Below, in pieces: positions 11,398-24,200 of a DNA stretch of 64,000 bases. This stretch comes from Bremia lactucae (taxonomy: Eukaryota; Oomycota; Peronosporomycetes; Peronosporales; Peronosporaceae). The notes under the pieces are model-generated. The model made no database searches and was not told the DNA's origin. It worked only from the letters and a program-made list of their open reading frames with translations. Made by a program: the position numbers and the translations under genes. The stretch is from the NCBI RefSeq assembly GCF_004359215.1, contig NC_090613.1, forward strand, positions 6,127,092 through 6,191,091. Reading direction: 5' to 3'. Position 1 is the first letter of the stretch. Each line of letters begins with the position of its first letter.

Positions 11398-12330
11398 GGG
11401 TGCGTATTGTTATCCCTGTTCAGCAAATGCGAAAATAGGCCGCAATATTTAAGCTAGTGCTCTGGATTAAATCTACTTACGCTTCTTCGGTCACAATTTT
11501 AATTATGTCAATTTGCATGATTCCTTAGATTAATGATCTTAACATACAATGAATTCGACGTAACCGTTTCTCGTAAGAATGCGTGGGCGAAAACTTCGGA
11601 AGCGCAATTTTTAGAGCCAGGCAGAACTAGTAGCTTGTTTTAGTATATTAATAAAGTTTTTTATTGATGCAAAATACCGGTAAGAGTACCTAACATCAAA
11701 TTTACTTATTTGATGGTGCCCAAAAACTTCTAGCTAAGGTTTCTATCAAAGCATACGAAAATTTTAAACAATGATACAAGCCTAAGCATCAATCAACAAA
11801 CGGAAAACCCTTAAATTTTACTTTTACGGCTGACGGAGCAGATAAACAAAAATCATTTTATAGGTTATATCAATCGAGCTCAACGGATTCCAACGTGAGT
11901 AGTTTTGGCATTTTAATAATTAAGAAGCAAATAGGATACCAGGTTGATGTATCATACCTCTTTATTATAGCCCATCGCATGCTTCTGTGCTACTATTGGG
12001 GAGCCAGAACCAGTTTAGCCAGTAAGCTATCGGCACGTAGATAAATAATTTTTATGAGGTCAGGGAGCCTATTCATACTTGGAGCTTTCAGAATTAATTT
12101 TACATATATTACGGACTTACACTACGCTTCATCATGTGCACGCGTACGCCAGGTAACGTTGCCCGAATCCGTTACACCTTGTAGCACTTAGTAGCTCATC
12201 CCACGACCGAGTTCGAGTGTTGAGCATCTCCCCGCTGTCGCCGACTCCAGAGATGACTCAATATCACACGGCCTTCCCTCATCTTTCGAGTATATAGTGG
12301 CAAGTATTCATCTTCTTCGCAGCCGTGTCT
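11398..12330. other. AT-rich intergenic stretch, nothing recognised
   Basis: No open frame above 60 residues and no repeat that I can match elsewhere in the window. It separates the family B 3' LTR from the family E gag remnant. Confidence 0.5.
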
Positions 12331-12339
12331 GGAAAGGGT

Positions 12340-13500
12340 ATGTCAAGTCACTACTGAGCTTAGCGGCGTCAGACCAACAATGACGAGTTCATGGACCGCG
12401 AGCTCGCCGATTCCCATTGGCGAGAATTGACCTCCGCGCGGTCTCCACGGAACGAGTCCGGGAAGATGGAAAACGCCTACCTTCTCTGGTGAAAGTAAGA
12501 ACCGTTTTCCCCTTCAGCGATGGTTTCAAGAGGTCGAAATTGCGATCCACTCGCGCTTGATGAAGTCGCCAATATCAAAGGTAAAGTTCCGTCTCGTCAA
12601 GTTTTACAGAAAGTACATGATGTGAGCTCTCTGGAAACTCGTTGTGGACGAGTGCGCGCTTCTGACTCTAGCCGTTAAACAAAAGACCTTTGTCTTGCCT
12701 TGGAGCCGTCTCACGACAAAATTTCGCGTGCTCGTTGATATTTTTGTGCTCAGCGAGAGAATATGTCTATGCGCTAAACCGCAACTACATCCAAAAGACA
12801 AGACAACTGGCCTCGTGCATTGGTAGCTCTTGAATCTTTTCCACAACCCGCATCTCTGCGTATATACGTGAAAATGAACCTCAACATCGATTAGGCTCAT
12901 TTCTGGGCCGTGAAAAGACATTATTACTAGTGTCAGAGGAATTTTAATGGCCACACTTATATAGATGGGTGGCCAACTATCTTCACTCTTGCGAACAGTG
13001 TCAGCGCATTAAGCATGCATGACGACAGATTTATTCCTATTTGAGGACTTCCTGTGCACGAAAGCCATTGACATGTCGTCTTAGTTTATACGTGTTGTGT
13101 TCGGCATGCGTGAGGGAATGCCTCACGCAAAAAGACTCATCTTCCTTGGAGGAATGATTGTCCTTGCGCTGCGCGAGAACTATATTGTGACGTCTTCGTA
13201 TGTACGAGTCACTCCGGTTGAGCACCTATTATCGAGATCAGACCCATGGAGATCGACGCTGTCGATTGTCGCATGAGCGATGTCATCCAAACCCTGATCG
13301 ACAGTCTGCATCGACTGACCGCCCACCAACCTGCTATTGTTGCCGCATTTATGAACGTCGTGCCGCTGAGTGCCGCGCCCTTGCTTCCGCCGTCAATCAC
13401 GCTGATGTAGATGGTCAATCGCCTCTGACCGAGCTACACTGTCCACAAGCAACAACGACAAGTAGGGTGGGACGCCCTACTGGTTAGAATCCACGCCCGT
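12340..13500 (+). pseudogene. Family E gag remnant, interrupted by an integrase fragment
   Basis: A gag of the retrotransposon-gag type is readable in pieces: a DREL...SHWRELTS start near 12390, then NRFQRWFQEVEIAIHSRLM near 12500-12555 and ISKVKFRLVKF near 12570. After a gap it continues with ENYIVTSSYVRVTP at 13170-13212 and DPMEIDAVDC at 13240. Between these, 12893-13015 is a piece of family A integrase. The end holds the AGTAGGGTGGGACGCCCTAC block shared with family B. Stops and shifts abound. Confidence 0.7.
12893..13015 (+). mobile_element. Family A integrase (H2C2) fragment inside family E gag
   Basis: It matches 38690-38795 (the GTGTCAGAGGAATTTT, TGGCCACAC, GGTGGCCAACTAT and CTCTTGCGAACAGTGTCAG blocks), which in family A encodes the zinc-finger part of integrase. 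It sits within the family E gag, which resumes after it. It has no LTR of its own. Confidence 0.75.
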
Positions 13501-13509
13501 GTAATCCGG

Positions 13510-13745
13510 ACTCCTAGCCCCAGCGTGCTTCACGCTTATTTGACTACCACGAATGTTGACTCGCGGTATACTATCATGAACTTTTATGTCGCCGGTTTCT
13601 GGCGACCTTTGCAGGTGCTCCTTGATACAGGAGCGACTAACAACTTTTTTCGCGCATCGTATATATCGTTGATACCAGCGCATGTTCCAGTCCGCGAGGG
13701 AACTGGCGAACGTTTGGTGAACTTGACTGATTGAGAGCCTCGTCA
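13510..13745 (+). pseudogene. Family E aspartic protease
   Basis: A 69-residue open stretch contains the retropepsin catalytic motif DTGAT preceded by VLL (13620-13640) and followed by NNFFRASY. The upstream IMNFYVAGFW block and downstream LIPAHVPVREG fit the Ty3/gypsy protease of these elements, which cuts the gag-pol polyprotein. A stop at 13732 ends the open stretch. Confidence 0.82.
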
Positions 13746-14600
13746 TTTTCAACGACGAGAAGTGATGTTGTCATAAACTTTCGATTATTTTAGCAGCAAC
13801 GACGACTTCTCAGTGATACCAATGAACTATACATTTGAATGTATCTGGGATATTCCGTGGCTTGTGCGATATCAACTCCAAATCGACTGGTTGTTCCGTT
13901 CTGTCAAAAGGGCCCGGCGTCAGCGAAGCGTTCACAAATCTTTTAGTCGCTCTAAGAGTTGGCCTCACGTGGCCGTGGTGGACAGTGCGGCTATGACATG
14001 GGCAGTTTACGTAGCGAGCGATGGCCCTCTTTGCACTCCTTGCGCAATTCTTCTAGACACCTCAAGCGATTCGCAAAGTTTGCGTCGCCGCGAAGTAAAT
14101 GCGACAGTGGTCGAGCAGAGGCTTCAACTTAACAATAGTGTTATCGAGCAGGGGCTTCCGCAATATTTTTTTGGTCAAGTAGGGCGACTCACATCACGTG
14201 ATGATACCAAACCTGCGATGCTTCAGTCACTTTTGTCCGGTGCAAATGGAGAGGGCGCTCCCTACCAAAAAGAGGTGATACACCGATATGTGACCACCGC
14301 CCGACAGACCAGGCGTCATATACGCGTTGGTATTCGTGGAAGGCAGTTTACGACACCGTCGAGTCTTGAAAGTCACACAACAACCTCATACTGGTTCCTC
14401 CATTCCACGGCTTCAAGGTCTGTCCTTAAAGCTTTTTTTCGTGACCTGAAGGCAACTTAATTTAGTGTGTTTGGTTGCAGAGAAGGCTACGGACAGCATA
14501 TTCTCGGTGAAAGCGGATGAACTTGCTTGCGTCCCAGAGCGCTAAGCCGAAGTCAGCGCGTGGTAAGCGATTCGCGGCTCAATTTAGGCGCATTACGCAA
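13746..14600 (+). pseudogene. Family E protease-RT linker (215-residue open piece)
   Basis: An open frame from 13813 to 14460 starts with a mutated form of the IPW L-RYQ-QIDW block (IWDIPWLVRYQLQIDW), the hallmark that follows the protease in Ty3/gypsy pol. The rest is a hydrophilic linker with no domain. It belongs to the same pol as the protease upstream and RT downstream, not to a separate gene. Confidence 0.7.
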
Positions 14601-14609
14601 ATTACGTGA

Positions 14610-14940
14610 TTCGGCCTGACATCGTCTAAGAATATGCAGACGCGACTCTTGATAAGATCTCATATGAGCTACCAGCTGATAGGAGAGTCTCATACGATGT
14701 TGATCCCGTGCCTTGGTCCAAGTAAAGTGTGATGCGGCAAGGCCGCTGCCGTGCGATCATTTTAAAGGCGGTTGATGATTTCTTCGAAAGCCACCGCAAA
14801 GCAGGCCATGTGCGCGGGAGTGTATTGCCCCATTCCAGTTCATCTGCTGTGTGAAGAACGCGACTGGCGGTTTGAGTATCGTCCACGCCTTATATAAGCT
14901 GACCGATACCACTATATCAGTGCAGTCATCGATCCTGATG
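14610..14940 (+). pseudogene. Family E reverse transcriptase, N-terminal fragment
   Basis: The RT start is readable across frames: a VDPVPWSK-VMRQ block near 14700, AVDDFFESHRKAGHVRGS at 14769-14820, and NATGGLSIVHALYKLTD at 14856-14905. After about 14940 the RT similarity stops, so the palm domain, RNase H and integrase are missing in this copy. Confidence 0.75.
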
Positions 14941-15720
14941 CTACGGGTGAATTTCACTGAATCTTCGATCAAATCGTTGACCACTCGGATCCACCGAGCG
15001 CGTCAGGTCATACGACTCACCGAGCTCAGAAAGCAAGGATTTCCCATGTTCGATCTTGTCTATGCCGATTAGGGCAGCTTGGAGAGTCAACATATCTCTG
15101 ACCGACCGCTCATGAAGATAGAGCTCCTTGTGATAGCATGTACGAGCATAGCCTTGGCAAAAAGAGTTACAACTGTTCGTGGTGGTTCGCATCGACTCCG
15201 CCGGGTCGTCGTCAGAGCGCTGCGTCTTACTTGCTTAAGATGGAGTCGCCGGAACGTCATCGGGACCTATCGTCGCCTCTGGGTGACCTGAGGCCTCTGC
15301 GACCGACAATGAGTTATCTAAAAACTCTCGAACTACAGCCGCAACGTCGCGAAGAAAGGAGGCTTAAGTTTCCCATGCATCTTTTGTCGGGAGGACACCC
15401 CTCGATCACGTGGACGAAGCAGAGGCGGTTCTCGTTCTAAGAATTCTCACACACTTTGTCGCGTAAGGCGTTGAGGGAATGATCAGCGCGAAGATCTCTC
15501 ATGTCGACCAGCCAACCGACAAAGCTGCACCCGCTCGACATCTTTCGGTTCGATCGCCGAATGAAGGCGTACCACAAAGTCTGAAACGCGTCGCATCCAA
15601 TTCTGTCGATCATCGTTCTGCACAGGCTACGGAAGCGCCGGAAATGATCTCGCTTAGTGTCAGGAGAGCTCGGAGCATCCGCTTCGGGGTATTTCGATTA
15701 AATTAGGTGTTCTTGGGTTG
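14941..15720 (-). pseudogene. Possible antisense ORF of family E
   Basis: The minus strand has several hydrophilic frames: SLLSELGESYDLTRSVDPSG at about 15000-15060, FLDNSLSVAEASGHPEATIG at 15265-15325, and a frame near 15500-15640 with DFVVRLHSAIEPKDVERVQL. The last loosely resembles, in my reading, the FLRRIQPHSDVMKQRSQR region of the family A antisense ORF. Frameshifts are frequent. It directly follows the pol fragment, as the antisense ORFs of A, B and C do. The assignment is tentative. Confidence 0.3.
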
Positions 15721-17855
15721 ACCAAGTGTAGAACACAAGACCAAGTTGGTTTGATAGTCCGATGTGTGCTTTTCTAGCCTTTAGCTGGGCGACTACATTA
15801 CATCATCTTGAGCCCAAATTATATTGGTGTAGATCAAAGAGCGAAGATAATTATCGTCTACAGTCCCGTCGTGAGTCACCCTCAATACAGCCTGTACTGA
15901 ATGAAAAGAAGTACTAATTGTCATTTTTCTTGTTACCACGTCGGCAGTCGATTCGCTAATGACGAGCATGAGACCATGTACGTCCTCATTCTGGCCAGTG
16001 CAGTAGGACCTTCCTTATGCAAGTTGAAGCAGGAGAATCTTCACGTTTGCTGGTTGGCGAAGCATGTACAATAACTGGCCGACGACGCCCGCCTTGTCAT
16101 GCTAAATTAAGAGCTACGTATGTGTCACTACTACTAGCGCGGTGGCAACAACTAAAAAATTAGTCATTTGTGAATTATAAATTATCCCGTATACAATATG
16201 TGTAATTTCTTTATGATGTGAATGGTGTAACGGTAAGGTTAGAAGAAATCATACAAATTAAAGTTTAGGCCATACACCTCCTACGCGTAGTTCCTCCTAT
16301 CGTCAATCTGAGAGCATTACAGTTATTTTGCCCATGTTTTTACCTACAAGCTATGCCACTCAAAGCACCACCTTCAGCGCAGCATCTTTCCTTGGAAGTT
16401 GCGAAAATCTTGGCGCCGTTTGCTAGAACTCAGGACTATGCCACGGCGCGTTTGCACTCAATAATAAATAAGCAGAAAAGGAGATCAGAAAAATTTGGCT
16501 CAAGTGCAGGCACGGGGGAAGGGCATAAAAAAGAAGATGGTCAGCGCCTGCATAAAACATTTCCATTCGTTCAGGTTGCCCATGAGAGGCAACCATATAG
16601 CTGAATGCTCGCATGCCTTTCAAGTAGCAAACAATTAGATAACAAAAAAGGGGCACTTTGAATGGCGTAATGCGTAGGTGAAGTCAGAAGCAAAACAATT
16701 ATTTTACTTGTCCGAATAGTATGGGGACAAGAGGATATTATACCAAAAGCCAAGCAAAACGCTTCAAAATATAAATGCATCTCCGTGTCCATAGCTAATC
16801 ACAGGGGTACACAACTACCAAAGGCGGGTGTGCATATAAGTGTGGCCTTAGTTTAACGTTACATGTTTCGTTCTAGCTTACAATGGATGGAAGAAGAGGC
16901 TGTGTTTGTCACTCAATACTAACTTTTTACTAATTATAAATTAATCTTTTCGATATGTATCTAATAAGGGTGCGACTATTGCCACAGACATTTTGACTAT
17001 TGTCATAGACAAAATACCTCTGAATGGCCAATCGGTGTAAACTAATATGACCGGGCGATTATTGGTTTTACGTAAGATACATTATAAATTTCGTGTTCTT
17101 CAAACTGGTTTTTACCATTGTGTATATTTGCATTCACTATTGCGGACGCATTTTTGCGAGCTTAGAATGCAGACGCAGCGCGCGCATTGCCTGCGTTGCA
17201 CGTTCTGCATCCGCAGCCCCGCGCGCTAATCTCGGGTGAAGCTTTTACGCGAAATGTCGTGTACACACCATTCGAAGAGCCCAAGCGGTCTCTTGACGCC
17301 TATGACATGCTCAATGGTGCTTCCTCTCTCGCTTGACTCATGCAAGAGCATTTGTATCAATTGTATTCTTTTTTTGTGTGTTGTCACTCGGTAAAGAAGC
17401 GACGGTTGTGGGCTCCATATTCACACAGGAAATGGCTTTCGTGATCGCAGACACGTGCGGATCTTGCTGCGAGAACAAGAGAAAATTCGCATCAAGACGT
17501 GACGGTGCTGCATATCAGTCGGCCTTTTAAAGGTGGTCTTGCGATGCAATGTTAGCAAAATTGACGTAGTGACGTTGCGCAAGTAAACGCAATTATAAAC
17601 GTGCGTTCCCGGAGAAAGAGCTCGCGTTTCATCAACTGGATGCAACAATTCGCCAAGTTCGATGCCTTTTCCATGGCTTTGCGAGAAACATAAATTACTT
17701 AAACAAGTGTTCGATTGGTAACTGCTTCTGACAGCAGATTCTTCAGTGTAACTGAATCCAATCTGTGCTTAAAAGCTGTTTTTATGGCGCAAATTGCCTA
17801 TTATTGTTTCATATTTAGGACAACTAGAAACGATTTAGCCAATCCGAGGTATTGT
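15721..17855. other. Intergenic region, nothing recognised
   Basis: Only short open frames occur (83 residues at most), and none looks like a known protein or transposon piece. It lies downstream of the minus-strand EFTUD2 gene. Confidence 0.5.
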
Positions 17856-17907
17856 GTCTGTGGCAAGAGTCACAACGTCTGTGGCAAGAGTCACAACGTC
17901 TGTGGCA
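17856..17907 (+). repeat. 21-bp tandem repeat, about 2.5 copies
   Basis: The unit GTCTGTGGCAAGAGTCACAAC occurs at 17856 and 17877, with a partial third at 17898. It lies 140 bp downstream of the EFTUD2 stop codon. Confidence 0.95.
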
Positions 17908-18046
17908 TTAGACCCAAAAAAGTCTAAAATCCACGCCGATTCATTCACAACCTTTTTATTTGTAAGTAAAAAACTATCAAGACGATTACGTGAAATCAAT
18001 CGATCCACTCGAAAACTGTTATAAATGATGCACCTCACGTACTGAC

Positions 18047-21000
18047 TTACAAAAGATGTTGCATCTCCAAATCGTGCCTCGCCAATTCCCGTCGCATGGG
18101 TTCTTCAAAGTACTTGCTCACATTCACGTCTTCACTCAATCCTTTTCGACGTCGTGTTTTGACCATAAACTCCCTTGCCAAGTCATTCACCGGCGCGGGT
18201 TCCAATGGACGCAATACCACACTCGTATCCAAGGGATCCCCCGGCACAAGAGCCCAATGATCAAACACTTGAGTGACAAAAGCTTGGCCCTGTGTAAACA
18301 CACGCAAATCCGTCTCAAGTCCAAACGATTCAATCACGGGGACAAACCCTCGCACCGTATACAATGGCGATCCTGCTTTCGGTGCGTCGTGGGTAATATG
18401 TCCCCGTCGTCGACTCAATACTTGATACAACGACGACACAGTATCCGCGGGACACTGAATCTCCAATGCATACATGGGTTCCAACATCCGTGGCGTCGCC
18501 GTCAAAAACGCCGAGTACGCGACTCGACGTGCGGTAGGAATCACTTGTCCCCCTCCACGATAAATCGATTCACTCGCCATCATGGCATCCACAAGTTTAA
18601 ATTTCGTATTTCGAATCGGTTCATCACAGAGTGGCCCTTCTCGACAACTCCATTGAAAACCTTGAATGAGACTCTCTTGTACACTCAAGAGCATGGTTTT
18701 ATCCACTTCCGACGCCAATGTATCGTCGAGCAACACATTTGGTCCGTTGTGTTCCGGTCCAAAAGCCCAGACCGAACGCGCGGCGAGGACATCCCATTGA
18801 TACTTTGTTTCAAAGAACGTCACAATGTCTTGCACGTTGTGAGATAAAGATACACGATTGGATTCAATGTCTTTATCAAGACCGACATCGAGAGGTTCCG
18901 AAATCATTGTAAACTTGTTCTTTCGATTCGGTGTTTCCGCAAAACATTGGACCGATGACTGTTCGATGACAGTCTCGCAAAACGCAACCACGGGGTCTGC
19001 GACTTTAATTTCAATGGCTGCGTACATGCGTCGCAAGTCGTGGAGGATACAGTCTGCTGCAAGTTCTCCAGTACACAGAATAATGTGTTCGCCACTTTCT
19101 TCGACTTTTGTCTGAACAAGTGGGTAACTTTTACTGATCTGGCGTAACCCTTCGAGCATTTTGGGTAACTCGGCGGGATTTAAAGGCTCGACGGCGAGTT
19201 TTACCACGGCAGATGTATAAAAGGCCAAGTGAAGGGGACGAAAGATTCCAACTTGTTCAGTTTGTAAGAGCATTTCGTCGGCATCGGTAATAGTCGCACT
19301 TTTCGTAATGGATGCATCGATACCTTCGAGCAACACCCAATTGCCAGCGGGAATCCGATTGACTTGGATATTGTATTGTCCTTCGGCAATGGCTACACTT
19401 TCAATCGTACGTGTACACATGTCCTCGTCGTCATCTGTACTGTACGACTCACCCAGGACTTTAACTTCCTTTAAAGCACAAACTTGGCCAGAATAAATGC
19501 GTCCAAAAGCACGAAACGTTGTCCCATCGGGCGACGAGTAGAGTTTGACAATATTAAGCATCAACGGAGCCTTGGGGTCGCACGATTGGATTCCTTGTAC
19601 AAGGCGCAGGTCTTTGGACTGGTTGCCAGTGTAAAGTTGCTCGAGTTTAGTTGCGGCGGTCACTAAAGGCGATGGCACGTAGCGCACAATCATGTCCATA
19701 AACCCGGTCGTAACGTTGCCAAAGAATTTGCCCAACACGAGCTTTAATAGGGGCCGAGGATTTAAATTTAATTCCTCTTTGCGTAAGCGCAATTTCATAG
19801 CACGAAGGGATGCAGACAATTCCTTGGGGTCTCCATTCAGGACTTTCGTGTACAATTTGTACAATGGCTCAAGTACGAATTGTACGAACGAGCGCAATGC
19901 GCCTGCATATGGCTACATTTTGGAATCATACAATAGGTTAAAATATATATATATATATGGTTTGATACGAGGTGGCAATTGATGGATACACACGTACCGG
20001 TTTGGTGGTAAATGTCCGCGTTTGGGGATTATAATACTTGTCCCCCCATAGACGAGTTGCGAGAGTCGATGGAGGAATCGACGGGTACGTGTCGGCGTAA
20101 ACGCTTGCAAAGGATTCAAGCGTAAAACTCCATCCATGTTGTCCCGAGGCAAAACAAACGTTCCCCAGCTCGGGCGACACGCGTCGAGTCTCATCCGTCG
20201 ACAGTGTGTTGGCCGTGATGATTGCATTAATCTCTTCGATTGTATGCAAGAGCTTGAAATACGCATCCGCAGGTGGCAACTTGAGTTCAATAATTAGTCG
20301 ATCTACTTTGTTCAACACCACCACAATGGCTACATTTGCCCGCAATGCTGCTTTTACCAATCTCTCGGTCTATAGAATTGTCAAAATTTATACTCGGTTA
20401 CACCTCGTTTCTAGAATACCAAATATTACAAATCTAGACACGTACATTCATCATCACACCTTCAATCGCATCGACTACGAGAACAGCGCCATCTGCCACT
20501 TGCAACGCTGCCGTCGATTCATCGGAAAAATTGACATGGCCTGGACAGTCCAAAATGTTTAGTAAAAAGTGTTTGCCTTTCGAAGTTGGCAGCACGAGCG
20601 ACACGGGTGTGCTCTTAATCGAGACTTTTCGATCCTGTTCGTCTTTTCGTGTATCAGTATAGCGTTTCTCGAGGGCGGGGTCCCATTTATCCACATGCGT
20701 TTGCTGGACCAGAAGATCTGTGAACAAAGTTTTGCCATGGTGCAGATCGCCCAAGATGGCTACATGTCGAATCAGTTGTGGGTGGTCCATTAAACTTGTC
20801 AAAAAGTGGGTTGAATAGGTTGTGCGAGGGATTTTTTGCTCCAAAACTGAAAAGGTTTTTATCTTTACGGGTTCAATCAGTGGCTGCTCAATTGCTTGAG
20901 CATCTTCCTCCATCACAAGCACTTCCGCATCGCCGTAAACTTCGTCAGCATCCGGATAATACTGTTTGTCTTCGTGGAGGACGATGGCATTGTCCTCGTC

Positions 21001-21174
21001 ATTGTGAAGCACGAGAGCATCCATTGGACGTCCTGCATCCTTTATTGCTTCTTCGCTCTCGTGATCACTAGTGGGATCGCTCTCTGACGCAGACGAGGAT
21101 TCATCCTCGCTACTGTGTAGCTCAGGGCCAATGTAGTTGCCAAATTCATCGTACAAAGACTCTTCCATGGTCAC
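18047..21174 (-). CDS. EFTUD2: U5 snRNP GTPase, EFTUD2/Snu114 (116-kDa component)
   Basis: The EF-2-like GTPase of the U5 snRNP controls spliceosome activation and disassembly. Three exons are proposed: 21174-20446, 20369-19998 and 19912-18047, with GT-AG introns of 76 and 85 bp, both phase 0, giving 988 residues (human form 972). The acidic N-terminus ([11 protein letters not shown]) is typical. GTPase motifs are present: P-loop GDLHHGKT at about residues 142-149, DCPGH near 212, and NKVD near 263. The C-terminal EF-2-like part is complete, including [22 protein letters not shown] and the end [12 protein letters not shown]. Frame and length are intact, so it is probably functional. The second intron holds a short AT repeat (19943-19958). 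The next gene ends 86 bp upstream on the same strand. Confidence 0.97.
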
Positions 21175-21260
21175 CTGGGCGCAAACTTTTACTGGATTGA
21201 GAAAGATATGCAGTTTGATTGGTTATAAAAAAGTGTCTTTGAAGAGGATATTATTAAATA

Positions 21261-24200
21261 TTAGAATTCGAGACAGCAATCGGCTTCCGCGAGTTGGACG
21301 ATGGGATTAAATAGTACGATTCTGGTGGAATAATATAAATCTTTGGAAACTATAGAGCGTGACGTTCGTCGTAGTGGCTGCTTCTTTTCAAGCGACCAGA
21401 TATTTACCGAGCCGTCAATTGCTCCAGACACGAGGATGGAGCCCGAGCTACTGATAGTGAGAGCGCTGATACTTGCAGCATGCGCTTGTGGAATTTCATA
21501 CACAGTGTTCATCCCTGCGGGTTCATGCAACCTCCACATCAGAATAGTGCCAGCAGTCGTGCCACCAACCGCATATTCACCATCGCTATCAAAGCATCGA
21601 ATTTGACCAGCTGTACGAATGTCCATACTCCATAACTTAATACCAAGAAGGTTAAATTGAGAAACTTCACTTTGAATATTGACACAAAAGTACGAGCGAT
21701 TGTCTTGTGCAAATACGACGGACGAGACACCCCCATTGTGCAACACATTCACTTGTCGTCGATTGTGAAAAATTAACTTTTGAAGGTTAAAAAGATAAAC
21801 GAACCCATTTCGAGTCCCAGCTGCACCATACTGGCCATTGCGACTGACATCCAAGCACAAAACAGACTCTTCACACTCGAAAAAAGCTCGAAGGGGGGTC
21901 TTGACGATACAAAATGGTGTAAAGCGCCAGAGTTTGATGCTTGAATCCCATGAGCTCGTCAAAATGCGACCAGGCAAGACACGAATAGCCGAGATGCCGT
22001 CCGAATGTGCCACGATTGTATCCAGTACAAGTCCACTAGATGTCGAATACATGGACACGCTATTGTCCCACGATCCCACAAACACAACGCGTTCATCGAA
22101 AGATACATCACAGCAAGACAAAGCAAATTTACTGGATACGATACGTTTTTGAGTTACATTCTCAACGGACGACAGCTTCAGTGATTGATCTTTGCTCGTC
22201 GTAAATAGGTACGAATTCTCGTGGGTCAGAATAGCACTTGTGACTTCACTTTGATGCAATTGATACGTTGAACGCTGTTTCCAGCTCCAGGAAGGAGAGA
22301 AATCGTACATGGTGGGCAATCTTGATCGCCACTTCCACTGCTTGAAGGGTTTTCGAGACATTTTATGGAACCATAATTGACGAGATACTTCTTTTAATGG
22401 CAGTAAAAGATCAAAATTCCAGCAAGTTTGAAAGCATTCGAAGTGGTTTAGAGAATTACTTTCCCAATCGTTTGTCGGTTTCTCAAGTTCCATGTCGTCA
22501 TCTGACTCGGCGTAATCTTTAAAAGTACTCGGCGTGGCATGGTTACGGTTATAAGGTTGCGTTTCAAGCATCATCGCATAAGTTTGTGAGATTTTTCGAA
22601 TGTGAGGAATAAGAACTCGAGGTGACAAAAGTAAATCCGGTGATGCAATTTGAATGGTTCCTTCTTTCTCATTTCGTGATGGATGAGGCGTCGAGAACAA
22701 AAGCTTTGGCGTTTGACCAAATTCTTGTATTTGTGATTCCAAGGAGCGTTTCAGCACGGAATCATTGATCGTATCTAAGTCGACCGATCCTTCGTATGAT
22801 AAATAATAAAATACTTTTTTAAATCTTAATATAATGAGAATTTAAGCAACAATCATCCAGCAAATACGTACAATTATTGGCGTTTATTGCTTCGTCCCCT
22901 TGTTGTTTGTACCCAAAAATCAAGTCAATCCAGTCGTGAAGATGTTCGGAGACGTAATCACTTTCCAATGCAGCACGATTTATTGTCACAAACTCTTCTG
23001 CATTGTCATGCGCCCAAGGTGGGAGTTCCACGTCATCAATGCGCTCAAAACTTTGCGTGAATCCCAGATCAAGATGTTTTGTATTGTTTAGCCACTCTGT
23101 TGGTGAAAGCGCACAATCGTAGAACTCGGGAATCAACTCTTTCACATCCGTGGGATTCGATACACAGCCTTCCCACGTTCCTTTAATACTCCGAAACAAT
23201 CGATCGGGTGCGTCAAACTTTCCATTTTGCAAACACAGCATGTACTCGGGTACTTTCCGGACGAGAAAGTAAAGGACGTACCCAGGAGTCGAGTAGTGTG
23301 TTCCATACAAAAAAGGAGGTGGCATTCCCTCAGCCTCATCACCACAAGGCATTTCTTCGTACCGTGCTTTAAAATAGTCAAGACGCTCTTGATTTAATGC
23401 ACCAATGGGTTTTGATAAATCTCGATACACACTTGGGTCGTTTAAATCTAACTTGAGGCTCGTAAAGTCCTGAAGAATCCACGGAAAAACCGGATACTGG
23501 GTCAAGTCATTACGTGTCCGACCCGAGGCATTATTAAGAAATTGCAGATACTCCAAATTTGAAAGCTCGCGACGTTGCCATTTGCGCATCATACTTAACA
23601 AGTCTTTCCGTTGACAGCGCTGAAGCTCTGGCTGTCCTACGAGAAGCGCATACAAGTCATTGCGTGTGTTGCGCGATTGAAACGAAAAGAAAAAACTATC
23701 GCCGCTTTGTAAGTAAATTTCTAACCCAATTTGCTGGAGCAAGTAGCGACGTTTATAGACTTGGTCAATCGCAGTGTATTCCCAATTCAGTACCGGATCC
23801 CACACATTATTCAGCGGTGCTGGCTGAAAATACAGTCGCTGCGTTGTAAGCATTAAACAGCCTGGAAATTTAAGTAACGGTTCAATGCGATTAACAACAC
23901 AGCCAGTTTTCATTAATAAGCGCTCGCGAAAATCTATTAACAAGCTTGGATCGAATTTATCCGTTAATCGTGGTACCAACACTGGTGCAAGCAAAGCTTC
24001 TTCATCAATTTTTATCATCAAATGACGTGGCAAATGCGACACTTCAAACAGAATGTGGATGCTGGCAAGAAATGCTTCGTACGTCACGTGCTGCAATGTA
24101 AACATATATTTTGCTGGGACCTCTCCTTCAAAGCTGTACATGCTGCGGCTTTGGGTATTACTGCCATAACCATCTGTTCGTTTAACTGTATCTTTGACCA

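Noticed and set aside
13813..14460. 215-codon ORF as an independent gene
   Set aside because: It continues the family E pol: it follows the protease and carries the IPWLVRYQ.QIDW signature, so it is the protease-RT linker.
18056..18847. 263-codon plus-strand open frame
   Set aside because: It lies antisense to the conserved C-terminal exon of EFTUD2, whose protein matches along its whole length; the open frame is a codon-usage shadow.
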